In this document: positions 12,576-15,934 of the stretch, piece after piece | How positions within the stretch are numbered: the stretch's first letter is position 1 | Layout: every line of letters begins with the position of its first letter | Assembly (NCBI GenBank): GCA_031363085.1 | Contig: JANLTU010000093.1 | Span: forward strand, 1 to 15,934 | Direction: 5' to 3' | Origin: UBA6921 sp031363085 | GTDB lineage: Bacteria > Pseudomonadota > Gammaproteobacteria > SG8-11 | Length of the DNA stretch: 15,934 nucleotides | The notes under the pieces: generated by a model | The model's input: only the letters and a program-made list of their open reading frames with translations | Database searches by the model: none | What the model was told of the DNA's origin: nothing | Program-made: the position numbers and the translations under genes

Positions 12576-14375
12576 CTACTGCGTCCGCACATCAATATGT
12601 AACATGATTTTCTGCCCCGGACGCAGGCGTTTGTTTTTCGGCAGGCGGTTCCAGTGCAGGATTTCCTCAATCGTGACTTTAAAGCGTTCGGCCACGCGCA
12701 GCAGCGTGTCGCCACGGCGCACCACGTAGTTGATTTGTCGCAGCACGCTTTCTTCCGGCGGCCCGGCGAGCGGTGCACTGACCATCATCGGTAGCACCAC
12801 GGGTTCGGGCTCGGGTTCGGGCGGCTCCGACCAGATCACCAAGCTGCGGCCCAGCACCAGCGGGTCGTGGATGCGCATGTTGTTCCACTGCGCCAGCTCT
12901 TTCACCTCCACATGTTGTTTGCGCGCAATTGCCGACAAGGTATCGCCGCGTTGCACCCGATAGGTGGTTTTTTCCGGCGTCGGCGGAGTTTCTTCGGTGA
13001 CTTTTTCCGGCAGCGCCGCTTCGCTCGGCAGCAGCGTGGTTTCATCCAGCGTGTGCATTGACAGCGGAATCACCACGTCGCGCCCGGCGCGTACCTTGCT
13101 GGCCTTGACATTATTGACGCGTTCCAGCACATCCACGGTGGTGCCGTAGGCGCGCGCCACCGTCGCCAGCGTTTCACCTTCCTGTAATTTACGATTCTCC
13201 CAGCGCACACGTTGTTCCATCGGAAACTCGGCAATCCGCTGGGTGAAAACTTCGGCGGTGTCGGTGGGCAGCAACAAGTAATGCGGGCCGTCGGGGTCGG
13301 TGGCCCAACGATTGAAGGCGGGGTTGTAGCGGTAGATGTCTTCGATATTGATCTCGGCCAGATACGCGGCAAACGCCAGATCGATCTGTCCGTCCACCGG
13401 TACGCGCGCCAAAAACGGTTTGTTGGGCAGCGAGCGCAACGTCAGGCCGTAGCGTTCCGGCTGGTCGATGATGGTGGCGACCGCCAATAAGCGCGGTACG
13501 TAGCCGCGAGTTTCCAGCGGCAGTTTCAGGTTCCAGAAATCAGTGCGTTTGCGGGCGCGTTGGTTACGCGCCACGGCGCGCTGCACGGTGCCCTCGCCGG
13601 AGTTGTACGACGCCAGGGCGAGCGCCCAGTCGCCGTGAAAATACTCGGCCAGCCCTTGCAGATAATTGAACGCCGCGCGGGTTGCGGCATACACGTCGCG
13701 ACGGCCGTCGTACCACCAGTTTTGCTTCAAGCCGTACAACTTGCCGGTGCCGGGAATGAATTGCCAGATGCCGGAGGCGCGGCCATGCGAGTAGGCGAAC
13801 GGTTGAAACGCGCTTTCAACAATCGGCAGCAAGGCGATTTCCAGCGGAATACCACGCCGTTCGGCCTCTTCGACAATCATGTAAAGATACGGCTCCGCGC
13901 GGTCCACGGTGCGGTCGAGATAGCCTTGGTTGCGTTGAAACCAGGCGATATCGCCGGCCACTTTTTTGTGGTCGTGATTCAGTTTGAAACCGTTGCGGAT
14001 GCGTTGCCACAAATCGTCTTTGGGGCGCTGTGCCGCCACCGGAGCGTCGATAATTACCGGTTGCGCATCGGCGTCAACCTGCGGCACAACCTGTTCGGGT
14101 GCGCCGCTGAACTGCAACGCAATATTACTTTCGTCGGCATCGGGCGCGGTGTCGTGAACGATGGCGGGTGCGGATTCCTCAGTGCCGTTGTCGGCGTCTT
14201 TGCCCGCGACCGGTGTGTCGCGCTTGGCTTCGACTGCGGCATGGGTGGCAGGCGCCGGGGCGGCGGTGCTGTTCGCCGGCGGCGGCGCCTGTGGTGTGAG
14301 GTGCGTGCAACCGCTGGCGGCTAAGATCACCGCCAAAATAAATAATGCTGTCGAGCAGGAGCGAGCCTGGCCCAT
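12576..14375 (-). CDS. mltD: MltD-type membrane-bound lytic murein transglycosylase with three LysM domains
   Basis: The start at 14375 gives a lipoprotein signal, MGQARSCSTALFILAVILAA followed by SGC (C23), preceded by GGGGAA; an open extension to 14465 lacks a signal and is rejected. The protein has 599 aa. A Pro/Ala-rich linker follows the anchor. The transglycosylase domain (about 165-290) has the catalytic glutamate E187 in LPIVESAFQPFA, then SGIWQFIPGTGKLYGL and ALASYNSGEGTV, all hallmarks of family 1 (Slt/MltD). Three LysM peptidoglycan-binding domains lie at about 392-438, 472-516 (YRVQRGDTLSAIA) and 550-594 (YVVRRGDTLLRVA). It cleaves murein glycan strands with formation of 1,6-anhydromuramic ends, from the inner face of the outer membrane. 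Three LysM units is within the family range. It is divergent from the methyltransferase-rnhA pair. Confidence 0.93.
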   Translation of the reverse strand: MGQARSCSTALFILAVILAASGCTHLTPQAPPPANSTAAPAPATHAAVEAKRDTPVAGKDADNGTEESAPAIVHDTAPDADESNIALQFSGAPEQVVPQVDADAQPVIIDAPVAAQRPKDDLWQRIRNGFKLNHDHKKVAGDIAWFQRNQGYLDRTVDRAEPYLYMIVEEAERRGIPLEIALLPIVESAFQPFAYSHGRASGIWQFIPGTGKLYGLKQNWWYDGRRDVYAATRAAFNYLQGLAEYFHGDWALALASYNSGEGTVQRAVARNQRARKRTDFWNLKLPLETRGYVPRLLAVATIIDQPERYGLTLRSLPNKPFLARVPVDGQIDLAFAAYLAEINIEDIYRYNPAFNRWATDPDGPHYLLLPTDTAEVFTQRIAEFPMEQRVRWENRKLQEGETLATVARAYGTTVDVLERVNNVKASKVRAGRDVVIPLSMHTLDETTLLPSEAALPEKVTEETPPTPEKTTYRVQRGDTLSAIARKQHVEVKELAQWNNMRIHDPLVLGRSLVIWSEPPEPEPEPVVLPMMVSAPLAGPPEESVLRQINYVVRRGDTLLRVAERFKVTIEEILHWNRLPKNKRLRPGQKIMLHIDVRTQ

Positions 14376-14542
14376 TGATTCCCCGCACGGAAAGTAGTTT
14401 GGTGTTTTTACGGTTGCTGCGCTGGCGTTATGAACAGCGTGCCTGACAAATAAAACATCGGGCAAGCTACCTATTTCTTTAATATGCCGTCAAGCTGCAA
14501 TTCTCACTGTGTTCACCCACACTGCTAATTATGGACCGGTGC

Positions 14543-14570
14543 TTGGCGTTAGAGTTGGCATGACTATAAT
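14543..14570 (+). promoter_or_regulatory. Sigma-70-type promoter for methyltransferase-rnhA
   Basis: A -35-like TTGGCG (14543-14548) is followed after 16 nt by a consensus -10 TATAAT (14565-14570). The predicted start of transcription near 14577 leaves a leader of about 25 nt before the ATG at 14601. The leader shows no strong ribosome binding site. Confidence 0.6.
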
Positions 14571-14600
14571 GATCTTTTCAAGTTACCAGAATCTGACATC

Positions 14601-15395
14601 ATGATGATTAAAGCGCCGCGCAAGCGCGTTCATGGCTGTGGGCCCCTGCACGCGGTGCGCGCCAAACTGCGCAACTGGTATGCGGTTGGGCTGGGGCGGC
14701 GCATGCTCGATGCCGAACGTGCCGAGCTCGATGACGTGTTGTGTAATTTGTTCGGCTTTCATGTGGTGCAAGTGGGCGTGTATGCCGACGAATACCTGCT
14801 GGGCGCCACGCGCATTTCACACCGTGTGCTGCTGGATCGTGAAGCGCTCACGCTGTCGGCCGAGCTGCAAGCTCTGGCCCTGTGCGGCAGTGCCGCCGCG
14901 TTACCGCTGGCCGCGCAGAGCGTCGACGTGGTGGTGTTGCATCACACGCTGGAATTTTCCACCGATCCCCATCAGGTACTGCGCGAAATCGACCGCGTGC
15001 TGGTGCCGGAAGGGCATGTGGTGATCGTGGGTTTTAATCCCTGGAGTTGCTGGTTGCCGTGGCGTTGGGTTCTGCGCTGGCGCAAGCAGCCGCCGTGGTG
15101 CGGGCGCGCCTTGGGCAGCGCGCGGCTGAAAGACTGGCTGTCGCTGTTAGGCTTCGATGCGGTGTACTGCAAGAATTTTTTCTTTCGCCCGCCGCTGCGT
15201 CATCCCGGCTTCATGGACCGATTGAGCCTGCTGGAAAGTTTGGGTGCGCGCCTGTGGCCGATGTTCGGCGCCGCGTTTATCCTGGTCGGCCGCAAACGCG
15301 TAATTGCGTTGACGCCGATCAAACCGCGTTGGAAACCGCGCCGCAGTTTAATCCCGCAAGGCATTGCCGAGCCCCAAAACCGTGAACAGAAATAA
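14601..15395 (+). CDS. SAM-dependent methyltransferase of the YafS-like type
   Basis: The 264-aa protein belongs to the class I methyltransferases (Methyltransf_11 type). The core covers about 50-148: VVQVGVYADEYLLG is a weakened SAM-binding loop, ALPLAAQSVDVVVLHHTLEF is motif II/III, and DPHQVLREIDRVLVPEGHVV followed by IVGFNPWS is the post-III region that is characteristic of the family found next to rnhA. The C-terminal part ends in a basic tail. The start is the first of two adjacent ATGs and lacks a clear ribosome binding site. Its stop overlaps the rnhA start by one base (TAATG), indicating translational coupling. The substrate is not known. In Enterobacteria gloB lies between mltD and this gene; here it is absent from the gap. 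Confidence 0.88.
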   Translation: MMIKAPRKRVHGCGPLHAVRAKLRNWYAVGLGRRMLDAERAELDDVLCNLFGFHVVQVGVYADEYLLGATRISHRVLLDREALTLSAELQALALCGSAAALPLAAQSVDVVVLHHTLEFSTDPHQVLREIDRVLVPEGHVVIVGFNPWSCWLPWRWVLRWRKQPPWCGRALGSARLKDWLSLLGFDAVYCKNFFFRPPLRHPGFMDRLSLLESLGARLWPMFGAAFILVGRKRVIALTPIKPRWKPRRSLIPQGIAEPQNREQK

Positions 15396-15859
15396 TGACG
15401 TTGACTGCGAAAGACGTGCAAATATTCACCGACGGTGCCTGTCGTGGTAACCCTGGACCGGGCGGTTGGGGTGCGCTGCTGCGCGCCGGCGGCAATGAAA
15501 AACATCTGCTGGGCGGCGAAGCCCACACCACCAACAACCGCATGGAGTTGATGGCGGCGATCATGGCGCTGGAAGCGTTGAAGCAGCACTGCAACGTGAC
15601 GCTCACCACCGATTCAAAATATGTCAAGACCGGCATCACCGAGTGGGTGCCGCAGTGGAAGAAGCGCCAGTGGCAGACCGCCGACAAAAAACCGGTGAAA
15701 AATGTCGACCTGTGGGTACGCCTGGAGCGCGCCGCCAGTCAACACACGGTGACCTGGAAATGGGTACGCGGCCACACCGGCCACGCGGAAAACGAACTGG
15801 CCGACCAACTGGCGAATCGGGCGATTGACGAGATGCTGGGAAAGGGCAGGGCGGGTTGA
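15395..15859 (+). CDS. rnhA: Ribonuclease HI
   Basis: The 154-aa length is normal for bacterial RNase HI. The catalytic acids are visible: D13 in IFTDGACRGNPGPGGWG, E51 in NNRMELMAAI, D73 in LTTDSKYV and D137 in NELADQLA. The assisting histidine is H127 in WVRGHTGHAENE. The basic handle region (QWKKRQWQTADKKPVKN) that grips RNA-DNA hybrids is present, as in the E. coli enzyme. It cleaves the RNA strand of RNA-DNA hybrids, removing R-loops and primers. It is translationally coupled to the upstream methyltransferase gene. In many gammaproteobacteria dnaQ follows; the window ends 75 nt later, so that cannot be seen. Confidence 0.97.
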   Translation: MTLTAKDVQIFTDGACRGNPGPGGWGALLRAGGNEKHLLGGEAHTTNNRMELMAAIMALEALKQHCNVTLTTDSKYVKTGITEWVPQWKKRQWQTADKKPVKNVDLWVRLERAASQHTVTWKWVRGHTGHAENELADQLANRAIDEMLGKGRAG

Positions 15860-15871
15860 CGGCAAGGTTGG

Positions 15872-15894
15872 ATGTTGAATTGTGAAGGTTGAAT
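15872..15894. repeat. Second copy of the TGTTGAAT repeat
   Basis: This 23-nt stretch after rnhA matches 12472-12494 at all but two positions: ATGTTGAATTGT is identical, followed by GAAGGTTGAAT against AAATGTTGAAT. It marks a dispersed repeat that sits at gene ends. Confidence 0.55.
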
Positions 15895-15897
15895 GGT

Positions 15898-15934
15898 GGA
15901 GCGGCTTGCAGCCGCGCTGATCGCGGCTGCAAGC
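15898..15934. repeat. REP-like hairpin, cut by the window edge
   Basis: GCTTGCAGCCGCG (15904-15916) and CGCGGCTGCAAGC (15922-15934) form a perfect 13-bp stem with a 5-nt loop. The GGAGC at 15898-15902 resembles the opening of the element at 10276, and the mirror-image end probably continues beyond the window. It could also end the rnhA transcript, though no T-run is visible inside the window. Confidence 0.7.

Noticed and set aside
13560..14324. 254-codon + strand frame
   Set aside because: It is antisense to mltD, with no start signal and no family resemblance.
1..15934. CRISPR array, tRNA, rRNA or transposase gene
   Set aside because: I saw no regularly spaced direct repeats, no tRNA-like cloverleaf with conserved arms, no rRNA sequence and no transposase motifs.

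Overview
The window looks like chromosomal DNA of a Gram-negative bacterium, most likely a gammaproteobacterium. The right-hand block (an MltD-type LysM transglycosylase, divergent from a YafS-like methyltransferase that overlaps rnhA) is a familiar gammaproteobacterial neighbourhood. Several proteins carry lipoprotein or Sec signals, which implies an outer membrane and periplasm. I cannot name a genus. Base composition looks mixed: roughly 8170-15860 is GC-rich with conventional housekeeping genes, while roughly 1-8000 looks less GC-rich and holds accessory genes, damaged reading frames and structured intergenic DNA.

Layout, left to right. (1) 1-414: no convincing gene. (2) 415-1359: two unrecognised + strand genes 12 nt apart, the second with a signal peptide. 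(3) 1537/1578-3539: a cell-surface beta-propeller lipoprotein of the lactonase/YncE type behind two Ig-like repeats. Its real start seems to be knocked out of frame by one base. (4) 3540-3883: no gene, but several perfect inverted repeats. (5) 7958 down to 3884 on the minus strand: a small exported protein, two adjacent multicopper-oxidase-like proteins, a frameshifted gene for a DUF6973-like protein, and a BamE/SmpA-like lipoprotein 7 nt downstream of that broken gene. (6) 8173-10259: an OmpR-type response regulator and a heavy-metal-type sensor kinase with overlapping ends, transcribed away from block 5. A perfect ATTACA-N4-TGTAAT palindrome lies in the shared upstream region. (7) 10449-12485: a fused two-ATPase peptide-type ABC protein with no permease nearby. 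(8) 12576-14375 mltD (minus), then 14601-15859 methyltransferase and rnhA (plus), with repeat sequences at the flanks.

How it may fit together (inference): the two-component pair probably senses a metal, copper being the best guess, and through the palindrome could control both itself and the divergent oxidase operon. The most striking feature is that the two oxidase-like proteins are complementary. The 375-aa protein keeps the copper ligands of cupredoxin domain 1 (HTIHLHG and an HCH-containing type-1 motif) but has lost those of domain 2. The 507-aa lipoprotein has lost those of domain 1 but keeps those of domain 2 (HFHANH and HNH). Together they would supply one full set of type-1 and trinuclear-cluster ligands, which suggests a split, hetero-oligomeric multicopper oxidase.

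Three reading-frame breaks (near 1553-1556, 4338-4340 and 4538-4543) can each be repaired by one extra base in a short homopolymer. They may be sequencing errors, so the affected genes should not be written off as dead.
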